Source of the DNA: Malurus cyaneus samueli
Lineage: Eukaryota > Chordata > Aves > Passeriformes > Maluridae
Reading direction: 5' to 3'
Assembly (NCBI GenBank): GCA_009741485.1
Contig: CM019227.1
Coordinates: forward strand, 16,289,121-16,353,120
Length of the DNA stretch: 64,000 bases
Under the pieces are notes generated by a model. That model did not search any database. It had not been told where the DNA came from and worked only from the letters and a program-made list of their open reading frames with translations. The position numbers and the translations under genes were made by a program. This document shows positions 31,512 to 43,460 of the stretch, in pieces (position 1 is the first letter of the stretch; the number at the start of each line of letters is the position of its first letter).

Positions 31512-32620
31512 GTGAGAATCCCAACTCTCCCCATCTCCCGCTCATTGTTCTCCCGCGCCGCGGTCCTCCGCGCCACCACCCACCCGCGCCCGACCCTCGC
31601 CGGCACCCACAATGGAACCCCCCTTCGGGTGGGAGACAAAGAGAGGCGGGTGGAGAAAGGCTCCACCATTCTCCCCAAATTGCCATCGTAGGCCTTTCAA
31701 ATCAAATTTTGCAAAGCAGCTTCATCAAAGGCCCCCGGCTGAGAGGCACGAGCCCCATATTCCTGCCCCCCCGGCAGGTCTGGGGTGGTGCGGTGATCCC
31801 ATACAAAGTCGGCATCGCTCCAGAAGTGTCTTTGCAAAAAAAAAATAATAAAAGAAAAAAGAGGGGGAGAGAAAAAAGGGGGGGGATATGGAGATAAAAA
31901 ACGCGAGCGAGAAAGAACGGCGCCTAAATTGCTCATCGTCTCCCCATCTCATTACTGGCGACTTCTGAGGACGGATATTTCCAAAGGCTGCGATGAAAGA
32001 CTTGTGAATGGAGCCCCCCCGGATGAGATCAAAGCCCGAGGCCGGGACGCCAGGGTGTGCCGGAGGAGGGGGCGAGGGCCGGCGGCGCCGCAGGATGCTG
32101 GGGGGAGCCTTCCTCCCCTGCTGCCGCTGCCCTCCATGTTTCCCGGTGTCGCTGCTGCCGCTGCCTGACCCATCTTGCAATGGAGACCAGGGACAGCGGC
32201 CAGATCCCAACGGCTGGAACCGACACGAGCGAACTCCGTTGGCTCGCAGTTCGGCAACTCTCCCAAAATTCATGGTTAATAAAGGAGCTTATTCCGTCCA
32301 GGACCTCTCCAGACACCTCGAATTGCAGATGAGCGGGTGGCGTCCCCACCGCTGGAGCCCTCTCCTTGGGTCTCTTCTCTCCTCACGCCGCGGCATCGCC
32401 AGCCTGGTGAGCCACCAGCAGAAGGGCCGAGGACAAAGGCAGGAGGACAGAAGTTGTGCCACTTTCCCTTCCCGCCGCCTCTCTTCAAACGCGAACTGCT
32501 TTCTTCTGCTCGGCGACAAATTTGGCTCCGGGCGGCGTTCCCACCACCGGCACCACCGGCAGCCGGGCGCCCCGTCAGCGGCACGGAGAGCAAACTCACA
32601 GATGGTAAAATAAGAGAGTC
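31440..32620. promoter_or_regulatory. Orphan CpG-rich block
   Basis: About 1.2 kb is CpG-rich without belonging to PGAP6, MRPL28 or AXIN1. It is broken by an A-rich/purine-only run (31836-31915). Such islands usually mark promoters, so this may be the start of an unannotated coding or non-coding gene. Confidence 0.5.
31836..31915 (+). repeat. Purine-rich low-complexity run
   Basis: Nearly pure A/G on the + strand, starting with a run of A and moving through GAGGGGGAGAGAAAAAAGG. It may be a remnant of a poly(A) or a triplex-prone tract. Confidence 0.75.
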
Positions 32621-32639
32621 GTGTAGGGTTCAAAGAGAC

Positions 32640-32930
32640 CTTCTATGTCAATTGTTATATTATTAGGTAAACTCCAAGAAGAAAATCTTTTAATCCACTG
32701 TGGCTAATCCAGTCCACTTTTGTTGGCCAGGACATATTCAGCATCAACAAAAGGCTCTGGCCGACGGACACCGGCATACATAATGTATTGATAACTGCGG
32801 GAGCCGGCTCGGCGGCAGAAAGAGCCACTGCTCGGGCCGGCAGCGGGGGCCGGCAGCAGGATTTGCCCGACTTTTATCAGTTTTATTTTCATTTCAAAGA
32901 ACGCGGCTGATATTTGTGCTGCGCTGCTCA
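32640..32930. other. Candidate conserved non-coding element
   Basis: A balanced-composition block follows the CpG-rich region. It has a GATAAC motif (TATTGATAACTGC), AT-rich homeodomain-like text (TACATAATGTATTGATAA, CTTTTATCAGTTTTATTTTC) and retained CpGs. That texture is common in conserved enhancers. Conservation cannot be tested from one sequence. Confidence 0.3.
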
Positions 32931-35255
32931 CCAGGGGAGCACAAAGAGGGCAGGGATGTTCCCAGCTCTGGCCGGCCCTGAAACCCCAGCAGGACCCTGC
33001 CGGGACCCCGCCGGGACCGTCACCCCTCGCCACGTCCCCGGGGCAGTGGTGGCACAGAGGGCTGCAAGGCCAGGTTGGTTCCGGGCCTGGTTTTGGGGTG
33101 GTGGCTCCCCTCAAATTAGCCATCCCCTGGGATTTACCATGGGAAGGTGCTGCTGCCCTGGGATGGGGGAATCGCCTTCCCAAAAGGACATGGGATACAA
33201 CTGATCCAGGAACGGAAGTGTCCACGCTGTGAAGAGCGAGCGCCGCTGGGGAGGAGAGGTGGAGATCACACCTGGACTCACCTTGTCTTCCCAACACGGC
33301 ACAGCAGTGACCAGAGCCCTGGAACATGGAAAGGAAATAAAAGCAGCAGCAGCAGCGAAGGGCAGGTGGGACACGAGCGGGGACCACGCGGCCGCAGCCC
33401 AGGCAGGAGGAGGCGGGATCAGGTGGGACTGAGCTGAGCTGACAGGGGCCGAGGTGGCAGCTGGAGGTGGGCACGGCCTGTCCTGAGCAATGGGCTCCCC
33501 TGGGCAGCTCTGGGTGAGGGTCCACACCCAGTGCACAGCAGGGCAGGAGGGGATGGATGGCCAGTCTGGGTCCACAGTGATTGAAAACATGGCTGGGCAG
33601 GCACTGGTGGCTGTGGGATGAGGATGGGGCTGAGCCAGCAGGGAACTCTGCACAGCAAGGACCTGGGGTCTCCAGTGGGTGTGACCCCACCCAGGACCCA
33701 ATGGCCCTCCCAGGATACCATTCAGTCCAAAATGTCCTCATTCCTGCTGCAGGTAGCTCAGTGCCATCCAAGGCCAGGGCTCCTGTGTAGCCATGGGGAT
33801 CTTCAGTCAGAGCATGGAAAGGAAATTCAGCAATGGAGAAACCAAAAGGATTCTCTTCAAAGGGCCCAGAGGGCTTGCCCAGGGTTCTGTCCTCATGACA
33901 AGGGACAGCAGAGGAGGGGAGTCCCTCTCCTGAGGGTGAGGGGGACACTGCACCCCGAGATGCTCTTTGAGGTGCATTCAGGCACTGGGACTGTGCCAAC
34001 AGGGCACTGACAGGCACGAGTGACCCAGGCAGGAAATCCCTCTGAGGGGTTTGGTTGTCAGGGCCAGCCCCTGGTGGAGCTGTTCCGCCCTTGCTGCGCT
34101 GACAGGTTTGGGGAATCCTCCAAAACCACGGTCTCCCTCCAGTGGGGTTAAAATGGCCAATGCCAGAAGCTTCTGCAGGGAACAGAGGCACAAACTGAGT
34201 GATTAAGCAGAAAGCTGGGTCCCGGACAGTCCATGCTGAGATCCTCCAAGGGACAGGAGGAGGGGATGTTGATGCCACCCATGGTGACACCCAGATCTTC
34301 TGAAGGCTGAAGCACTGCAGGGCTCACTGATGCTCACTGCCCAGCCCAGACAGTTGCTCTGATCATCACCAAGACATTCCCAAAACTCCCAGCTGATCCA
34401 TGTGATCCATCCACAGGCCTGCCCAGCACAGGAGCTGCCAGGCCAGACTGACACATGAAGAGCACAGGCCACTCAGGAGACACAGGCTGAATCATTTGTT
34501 TCCATCAGGCAGAATTTTCATGGCAGGGGTGGCTGGGCAGCTGTTGAATGCAAGACCAAGCTAAATAGGCTGAGCCAAAGATGTTCATCCTTGGAGACCT
34601 GAAAACAGCTCTCTGGAACAGGGAGCCATGGCCCTCCTGGAGGGGCACCTCTGCTCCATGTCCCACTGCAGGACAGAGCTCAGGTGGGCTGGGATCACTT
34701 CTGGCATTGACTGGGGTCTTGTGGGACACTGCCCACATGCTGGTCACCCAAGAGCGTGGGCACTCACCTCAAGGCCCTGGGAGAGTCACAGAAATGTGGG
34801 AAGAGGAACCAAAGTCCACATTGACCTCTTCTGTGAGACACGTTCTCCATGGCACACTGGGGAAGATGCTGCCCACAGGAAAAGTCTAAGTGCAAGGTCT
34901 GGCAAGATTTGGGGTTGTACATCTGCTGCCAGATGTGTTTTCTCCTGTTTTGAGCCACTGTGACTACAAAGGATCAGGATGAAGGACAATACAAGGCCAG
35001 ATTGGCTCATATTTGCCAGCCGTGGGTTCTCCAGAGGCTGTGGTCACTGTGCCAGCCGGCATCTGTCCATGGAAGCACTTCTGACAGAGATGCACTCGAA
35101 AGGGAATGCCCAGCAGGACAACCAGGAATCCATTTTCTGGGAGAACACCAGGACAGCCCTGAGGTGAGATGGCCAAGGCTGGGCTGGGGTCAGGCTGTGG
35201 TCAGCTCCCACCACGGGAGAGGAGCTGCACAGGGTGAGGGACACGGCACGAGCAT
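32931..35255. other. Intergenic sequence, no gene recognised
   Basis: A 528-codon open frame runs on the - strand (32704-34290). Its composition (Pro, Ser, Cys, Trp rich) and the lack of any recognisable domain suggest a chance frame in GC-rich DNA. Confidence 0.55.
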
Positions 35256-35259
35256 GAGG

Positions 35260-35466
35260 GGTGTGGGATGGATGGACATGGGATGGATGGACACCGGGTG
35301 GATGGACACTGGTGGATGGACATGGGATGGATGGACATGGGATGGATGGACATGGGATGGATGGACACTGGATGGATGGACACTGGATGGATGGACATGG
35401 GATGGATGGACACTGGATGGATGGACACGGGATGGATGGACACTGGATGGATGGACACTGGATGAT
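35260..35466. repeat. Minisatellite, 15-bp unit
   Basis: About 13 copies of GATGGATGGACATGG / GATGGATGGACACTG, with a few shortened units near the start. The 15-bp length keeps a frame open on each strand ([10 protein letters not shown] on +), so the open frames across it come from the repeat and are not genes. Confidence 0.93.
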
Positions 35467-36720
35467 GTCTCCAGCCCTACAGAGCAGGGGAGTGGCAGCA
35501 GCCTCCATGTCCTGATGGGGACAGGGCAGCAGCTTCCATGGCAGTGAGCCCAAGGCTTGGTGTCTGGAGATGGGGCTCTCAGAGCTGCCTGGCCTGATGT
35601 CACATCCCCAAGGAGCAGTTCTGGAAATCTCTTCCCCAGGGAAGCAGGATGCTGTGGGATTCTCGTGATCCCACCACCTGCCTGCTCCCAGACATTCTGT
35701 CCCAGAGAGGATCTGTCTTTGCTGTGGTTCACCTGCCTGGCACAGCGAGGGGAGGAGATTTCAGGAGAGAGACACCCAGGTAGAGAGTTGCCAAGTGGTG
35801 AGCATGGGTGACAGTCCCAGAAGTGCTGGCAGAAGGGGACATCCAGCACCAGAGCAGATTTGCCTTGGCTGTGGAACAAGTTTTAGACCCCTCCAAAGAC
35901 AGAGACCACACAGTTCTCTGAGCTTCCTCCCACAGTGAATGATTTTGTGAGCAATTCCTCCAGTTTTCTGTCAGGATGAGACCAACACTCTCCACACTGT
36001 TCACCTCATGCTGGAAAGCCTTGAGATGAGTCAATGCCAAGACGATCTCATGGGCTGGGCTTGTGCTGGGGCAGTTAATGCAGCAGAAGGGTTTGGAGAT
36101 TTTTCCCTAAGTGTGTGAGTAAATGACTGTCACTGAGCAGCCCCAGCTCATCAGCCAGGACTGCTCCCTGCAGGAGGAAGGGGCTCAGCCCCAGGCAATG
36201 CTGGGCTGTGTCCAGCCTTTTGGCTGGTCAGGTGTCCATCAGTGCTGAGCCTTTCCTGGCACTGCCCCGCTCACTCCCACCACGGAGAAGGAACTCGGGC
36301 AGGTCCTGGGGGTGGACCAGTGCTGAGCCCTTGGCCACCTTCACTGGGCACTGCTGGGTGTGGGGGACCCGTCCCCCAGCTCAGCCAGAAAGGGGTGGCC
36401 CTCGCTGGGCAGGTGGCACAGGATGGCTGTGGCTGAGGGTCACCTCAGGGGGGAGATGGCAAAGGAGGGCAACCCCACCTGCAGCTGGGCATTTTCAGGT
36501 GCTGCTGCGAAGCAGGAGGCTGGAAAGGGTGCTGGAGTCTCAGTGTGGGCAGAGAGAGATCCCAGAGGGTCTGGGGCTGTCTCATCAGAGAGCTCAAAGT
36601 GCAGGGGCCTACCTGGGGGCTGGGGCTGGCCTGGAGCACAGCTGCTCCTGCAGCACAGCGTGTTGTGCCACTGAAGGGCCCAGCGAGGGCAAGGGCAAGG
36701 GCTGGCCAACTGTGACCCTC
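35467..36720. other. Sequence between two minisatellites, no gene recognised
   Basis: I see no family, RNA or mobile element I can name. Confidence 0.55.
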
Positions 36721-36722
36721 TG

Positions 36723-37443
36723 CCAGCACAGCTGTCCCCTCCTGCCAGCACAGCTGTCCCCTCCCCAGCACAGCTGTCCCCTCCCCAGCACAGCTGTCCC
36801 CTCCTGCCAGCACAGCTGTCCCTCCTGCCAGCACAGCTGTCCCTCCTGCCAGCACAGCTGTCCCTCCTGCCAGCACAGCTGTACCCTCCTGCCAGCACAG
36901 CTGTCCCCTCCTGCCAGCACAGCTGTCCCTCCTGCCAGCACAGCTGTCCCTCCTGCCAGCACAGCTGTCCCTCCCCAGCACAGCTGTCCCCTCCCCAGCA
37001 CAGCTGTCCCCTCCCCAGCACAGCTGTCCCTCCCATGCCCAGCACAGCTGTCCCTCCTGCCAGCACAGCTGTCCCTCCTGCCAGCACAGCTGTCCCTCCT
37101 GCCAGCACAGCTGTCCCTCCTGCCAGCACAGCTGTCCCTCCTGCCAGCACAGCTGTCCCTCCTGCCAGCACAGCTGTCCCTCCTGCCAGCACAGCTGTCC
37201 CTCCTGCCAGCACAGCTGTCCCTCCTGCCAGCACAGCTGTCCCCTCCTGCCAGCACAGCTGTCCCTCCCCAGCACAGCTGTCCCTCCCAGCACAGCTGTC
37301 CCTCCTGCCAGCACAGCTGTCCCCTCCCCAGCACAGCTGTCCCTCCCCAGCACAGCTGTCCCCCCCCAGCACAGCCGTTCCCTCCTGCCAGCACAGCTGT
37401 CCCCTCCCCAGCACAGCTGTCCCCTCCCCAGCACAGCTGTCCT
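36723..37443. repeat. Minisatellite, 20-21-bp unit, array of CAGCTG E-boxes
   Basis: About 35 copies of CCAGCACAGCTGTCCCTCCTG, some shortened to the CCAGCACAGCTGTCCCCTCC type. Every copy but one carries the E-box CAGCTG; one near 37370-37375 reads CAGCCG. Long frames cross it on both strands (PASTAVP on +, LAGGTAV on -) because the main unit is 21 bp. They are repeat artefacts. Confidence 0.95.
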
Positions 37444-40400
37444 GCCTGACACAGGCATCACCAGGAGCCCAGAACTGGCAATTGGCTGCCAGTGGCAAAG
37501 AGCTGCTGGCTGCTGGGCTGGGCACACAGAGCCAGCGCTTCCCCAGGGCACGGCATCGCTCAGAGGAGCATTTGGGGCATTTGATGCCCTGTCTGAGCAG
37601 CTCGAGGTTGAGAAAATCATTCTGCAGCAGAAATGAGGGCTGGCAGTGCCGTGGGGTTTCCCACAGCAGTGCCCAATGTGATCACAGGGACCCTTTGCCC
37701 AGGGCTGGCTGGGGTTTGGGCCTCAGCAAAGCAGCCACAACCTCTGCTGCTGGTGTCACTCCATGGGCTCAGAGATCTCCTGGGAAGGACAACAGCAAGT
37801 TGGGACCTAAACTGTTCCTGTCAGGCACAGCACAGAGGTAAAATGATTCCTAGAGCTAGCCCTGGATGCTCAGGCGTTTCTGAGATGGCCTCACAAAGCT
37901 CCCTGCACCCAGCAAAGGCGACCATAAACACGTGGGCCACTAGGTGGACTCACAATAAACCAAAATTGCCGGATAGAGAGCTCGCTGACCATCTTCCTCA
38001 TCTCTAGGAAAAGCCTCATTAAAGCAGAGGCACCGTCAGCAAGACCTCTTCCAGGAGAGAACAAAGAACAGAGAAACAACAGCGTGTGTCCAACTGGTCA
38101 CTGCCTGATCACCAGAGGTGGAAAATTGACCAAAACATAGCCAACAGGCCTTACTCGGCACAGAACTTTTGCAAAAAGCTGGCACTTCAGGAGGAGCGAG
38201 CCAGGAAGGTGGGGACCATCTCTCCAAGATGACAGAGATCAACTCCAAAGGGTCACTCTGAGAGCCTTGGGGCTGCAGGACAGACATCGAGGCACCACTG
38301 AGCACTGAGCTGGCTCTCACCACTGACCACTGTTAAGCTGGAAGAGCTTGCCCAGCGTCGCAAAACAGATCTGCAAGTGTGGAGCAGGCAGTTTTTCTTC
38401 ACTGCACCCACCCTCCCCCACCTTCCAGCAGCCCAGGTCGTGGTCACTGATGGCTGGGTAGAGGAGATTGGTCTTTCCTGGCAGAATCCAGCAGGTTGAA
38501 TTATCACAGGCTGCTCTGGGATAGCCCTGCTGCAGGCACCAGCTGTGTCCATGCAGCTGTTCCTCGTGCTCCTCTCATCCCATCCCTCCGTGGGGACACT
38601 GGAGCAGAGGATGAGCAATGGCCCTGGCTCTGCAGTGGGGCTGGGGAACCAGGGACAGGGCTGCCCCCTGGCACTGCTGCCCCCTCCTGCCCCAGCTCTG
38701 CAGGCTGGCACCATCTCGGCAGGGATAACCACTCCAGAGCCCCCGTGCTCAGGGCACAGCACACCCCAGACATCTCCATCCCATGCAGGGCCAAGGTGCG
38801 AGGTGTGTCCTTCAGGACCATGGGAACAGGATCCACTCCTGTGAGTGGGGAGCAGAGGGGCTCAGCTCCCCTGGAAACACCTCCTGGGCAGGGTGGTCCC
38901 AGCAGGAACGAGCTGACATCTCTTCTCTCTGCAGAGTGGCACTTCTGGGATGCGTGTGGATGGCCTCCCACCCCTGGCTCCCGGAGAGGAGCAGCGAGCC
39001 TGGCGGTCTGGAGCATGGAGAGGCACGAGTGCAGGGCACAGGCCCGGGCTGGACCCCAAAGGTGGGTGCAGGAAGGCGTTTGGGGTGTCCCCGAGGGGCA
39101 CTCACCTTCACCAGCTGGTGATGAAGGGCACTGGCAGTGCTGGCTGAGCTCGGGTGCCATTGCTTTTGGCAGAGAGGGTTGATCAACACCAGGGAGGTCC
39201 TGGGGTCTGGGATGTGGTGGGGATCTGGCAGGGTTTCGGATGTGGCAGGGTCTCAGGTCTGGCAGGGGTCTGTGAGGGTCTCTTTGCTCTCCCAGATGTG
39301 GGAGCCTTTCCCCCAAAAGCAGCACAGAGCCCAGTTGGGGAGGGTTGGGGGCACACTGAGGTCCTGGCACTGCTGTCACTTGTGTGCCTGGGGCGGGAGC
39401 CCAGGGCTTACCTGGGGTGGCTGGGACAGGAGGGAAAGAGAAGCCAGCATGAAACAAACTGGGCTCTGCTCAGCCAGGGCAGACAAACATCAGTTATGTG
39501 GTTATTGGTACAATTAATTATCACCGGGGTCATGGATGGTGCAAACCAAGCAGAGAGTGGTCATGAGCTGCTGTGACTCTGCCTGGCTGGTTGGAATGGA
39601 GGAGGAGCATGGGGAAAGCTTTAACCAAAATTCTGGTCCTGTGCCCAAAACATGAGGCTAGGGGTGGCTGATAGAGGCCACTGCACGAGCCTCCCAAGGC
39701 ATGGCATGAGCTTGTCTGTGATGTTTTCTGGGGGGAACATCAGGTTTGGGGGCTCTGTAATCCAGCAGGAAAGGGCAAAGCAGAGCTGGGGGAGGGAGGC
39801 TGATGCCAGGGCAGGCACAAAGAGAAACAGCCAGAGATGGAGGGCAGAACGAGCCCTTGGGAGAACAGGCTGGGACACTGCAGGGACTCAGGGTTATGTA
39901 CTGAGGCCTCCATCTGCCTTTTGTGCATCTGCACCACCATGGGCAAACACTGGCAGATACAAAACCAGTTCAGACCACTGCCTGTTAAGGTCCAGGCTCT
40001 CCTGCCCTTACATTCCTGGAAGGAGGTCACCCTGGCTGCAGATTTTGTTATTTTTGATGTGAACAGTAAAGCTTTTGCCCCATCCACCCACTTCAGGCCT
40101 GTACCCCAGCATAAACAGGCAATTTTCAAGCAAGCAGCCATGTGGAAACAGGAGTGGGAAACTGGGATGATTTTTCTGGAGGGGAAGGATCTGAGTGCCC
40201 AGAACAGCCAAGCCTTGCAGCCTTTTCACTGCCTGGACCAGCAGGGTCCATCATAGGCTTAATGACAGAGCAGCATCTGAGAGAAAAGGCATAAACTTGG
40301 TGTCCAAACAGCTCTGCATCCTTTCTGCCCAGTATTAGAAGCAGTTCCAAGGCAAAGCTGACAAATTTGGGTATGTTTAGAGCTGGGGAATCCAAAGAAG

Positions 40401-42890
40401 GAGCCACACCCATGCTGCCTGTAGGACCTGTACCTGCAGATCTAAGGGTGCTTTGGTGGGCTGGCATGGCCAGGGTGGGCAGATATCTTTAGAGCCTGCA
40501 AGAAGGGACAGTGTGCTGGTTGAAATCAGCATCACTCACTTCCACTCTTGTCCCCGGCCCTGGCGTGGCTGTCTATGGGCATCCTCACCAGCCACACTGG
40601 GATCTGCTCCACCCATCCCTCCCAGGGAGGCAGGAGCTCTCATCCAGCCCCCAGCCCGGACCTTTCCATGGCCACTTCTCTGCTTTGTTCTCCTGCCAGC
40701 TGTCTCCTGTGGCTCTGCTTGTTTGTCCCTTGTGTGGCAGTGTCCCTGGGCTGTTGGTGCCTCATCCCAGCCGGGCTCTTTGGGATGCCCTCAGTTCCTG
40801 GCACCACAACACTGATATTTTTATCTTGACTGCAAATACATTTTTCTTCCTCCTGTTCTGCAAGCATCAAGAGAGAGCTGTAAGCCCCCTCTTCCATCCC
40901 AGTACATTTTTTTATCTTGGCAGCCCCTTTGGCCATCACTGGTCATGCAGGTCCTGCCTCAGTGGGGAGGGTGCTCAGGCCCGAAAGGGGATGCAATATG
41001 TGTCCCCGAGTGAGCTGTCCTTTGCCTCCATCGGTGATCAGTGTAGAACCTCATATTTCAGGGTATTTCTATTCATGGCCCAGTTCCCAAAAGGTTTTTG
41101 AACAAAACCACCGAATGTCGGCGTCGCTCATGACCTTGCAGGAGCCTTTTAAAGGCAGCCAAAGGTTGAACAGCACCATCTAGTGCGCTCCCTCCCAAGC
41201 CGCCCGCGCCGCAGGGACTCGGGCTGCCATCCCGCACATCCCTGCCGCTGCTGGGAACGCTGGATGCTCACAGACCCCTCAGAGCCATCACCCCTCAGCG
41301 CTGGGGAGGGCACATCTTGCTTCGGGGAGTCGGCGAGTCCCTGCAAAGAGGAGAATTCATTTGGGAGGATTCCCTTCAGTGCTGAAGCTGATCCGAGCGG
41401 TTTCAGGCTCTGCAGAAGGGATGCTGGAAAGTTTGTGGGTCTCAAGCCGCCCTGGCAGGAGGGGAGGGTGCTACAGAAAACATCCGTTTGCAAGGAGGCT
41501 GTGGAATTGCACTGCACCAGCGCTGCCTGGGTGCAGGACAGACTCTTCAGACCAAAGACCAGTTCCTTTCCTTCACTGTCTGCTGGCTCTTCCAGGCAGA
41601 AAGCAACGTGTGCTTTGGGAGCTGAGAATTCAGCATCCCAGGTTCACACGGGACCAGCCTCAGTGGCAGGTGACACTTGTGAGAGTGCACCAAAACACCA
41701 CTGCCATCTCGGTGATGACAGCTTTGGTATAAGGGTGATAATTAAGGGTAAAAGGTAGAACTACACGAAGAAGGGAAAAAAAAAAACCAGGTTTGGTTCA
41801 TTCACCTTAAAGACTTTGCAGTCTGATTCCTCCTACACACAGCCAGGGATGCTCAGTTTGATTTATCAGCTATTTCATCTCCTCAGATAAATCTGGAAGT
41901 GGTTTTGGTCGCTGGTAGAGTGCAGGGATCGGGCTCCTTGTCCTGAGCCAGCCTGAGGGGTAAAAGGTAGAGAAAGGGCTCTAGAGGGAGCCTTTGACTC
42001 TCTCAGCTCCAAGCACCCCTGCTTGAGGACCAGAAAATAATGAGGCACCGTGAAACCTTGGCATCAGCCTGTGGCAATTTACCTCTTCCAGCCTATGAAG
42101 GGGCAGCTGCCCCTGCCTTTCCGGGGCAGTGCTGGCTCTGCTTTCCCTGGGAGCATGCACAGAGCAATCCTGCACTGCTGCAAGGGACCCGCTGCCTCCC
42201 AGTGTGCCTGCAGATGGCATTGGGGCTGCCTCCAAACCCCGGGCTGTGTCCCCTGGGCCAGGACAAAGCACCAGGAGCTGGTGGGAGCAAGACGAGCCTC
42301 CAGCACTTCTCCCACCTCCCCAGATCCAGCCCAACACGAGAAGCCATAAGGATCAGGGAAGGAAGGCATCATGAGGGAGGGCAGGTCAAGCCCCAGCACT
42401 TCAGCCACCTGCATCCTGCTGCATCCAAAATAACCCACCACCTCGAGCTCCCCCTTGCCATGGAGAAATCTGGCTTTGGTTTCTCAAACGAACTTAGTTC
42501 AAGCCACGAATCTTGCTGGGCCTTTCTCTGGGAGATGAAAAGCTCTCTAATACCTGATCGTCTGTCACCCATGAAGTGGCTGAAGTGTTACAATGGAGGT
42601 GTCTCTGTGGCTCCTTTGAACTTGCTGGGGAGGCTGCGGGCCTCAGCCCCCACCCTGCAAAGCAGGGCTCACTTTTAACACTCCTCCACCTTCTCCCAAT
42701 TCCTCAGCGTCCTTTCCAAAACGCAGATGCCAGAGCCCTTCTCTGTAGCACCCGGCCCCATCCCAGCTGGACATCCCCATGGGGAGCCTGCTGCTCCCAC
42801 ATTATCCCTCCTGCCTCCTCAGCTCCCCCCGATCCATCCTTGCCAGGGTTTCCAGCAGAAGGGCCCTGTGCTCAGTGGACAGACCCTTTC
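37444..42890. other. Intergenic sequence, no gene recognised
   Basis: I see no recognisable genes. A CTCF-like site lies at 37935-37951. Open frames up to about 300 codons occur (for example - 38504-39457) with no domain I know. A short A run lies at 41778-41787. Confidence 0.55.
37935..37951 (+). promoter_or_regulatory. Candidate CTCF site
   Basis: GGCCACTAGGTGGAC fits the core of the CTCF motif (CCACYAGRKGG) in + orientation. It lies in the gap between MRPL28 and AXIN1. Confidence 0.4.
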
Positions 42891-42899
42891 ACAGCTGCT

Positions 42900-43460
42900 C
42901 GCATTCAAGCACGTTTTATTTGCCGGGGACGCGGCTTGTGAAGTTTTCTACAGCTGTCTTGACCTCGTCCATGTCTCCTGCCCCTCTCATTTCCCTCGCC
43001 CCGGCGTTTTTCTCAGCAGGGCTTTTTAATCTATTTCTAGACCATTGATGGAAATACTGAATAGCACCGGGCTTCCCATCCAAGCCCGGACACCCACTGA
43101 GCGCGCTCCCATTCTGCAGGGATTCCCCATTGATGGTTGTCGGTTTGCCAGCTCCCAGCCCCTTTAAGGTGTCCCTCTTGATGTTGTATTGTGCTAATTT
43201 TTAATCAGAATAGTATATGGATTAAGTCACATGCCTGAACAGAGCCCAGGTCTATTATTTCTATGCCATAACCTTTATCAGCCAAACTTGTAATCTCTTC
43301 AAAGGATGACATCAGAGTTTGACAAGAGCTATTTTCTGGAAACTAGGCTGATTGCATTAATTATATTCCCATCCTTTAATTCTTTACCAGCTGAATCCCA
43401 CATCAGCTTTTCTATTATTACGCTTGAGATCAGTATTGCACTGCTACGTGTAAATCAGCT
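42900..43460 (-). repeat. Old L3/CR1-type LINE relic with RT motifs
   Basis: Read on the - strand, the element still translates in pieces to reverse-transcriptase sequence. FEEITSLADKG, followed by IEIIDLGSVQACDLIH (43210-43310), matches the FYDEVTSLVDKG...VIYLDFSKAFDTVSH region of CR1/L3 ORF2. A second piece, near 43040-43080, resembles GPVLFSIFINDL. Stops and indels make it dead. It is much older than the other CR1 copies in the window. Confidence 0.65.

Noticed and set aside
34575..34660. Possible CR1 3' fragment (TTCATCCTTGGAGACCTG)
   Set aside because: Only one short stretch resembles CR1 and the rest does not follow the element.
36208..37449. 413-codon open frame with PASTAVP repeats
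   Set aside because: Produced by the 21-bp minisatellite. The - strand is open too, with LAGGTAV repeats.
38504..39457. 317-codon - strand frame as a gene
   Set aside because: Pro/Ser/Leu-rich, overlapped by equally open frames on the other strand, with no recognisable motif.
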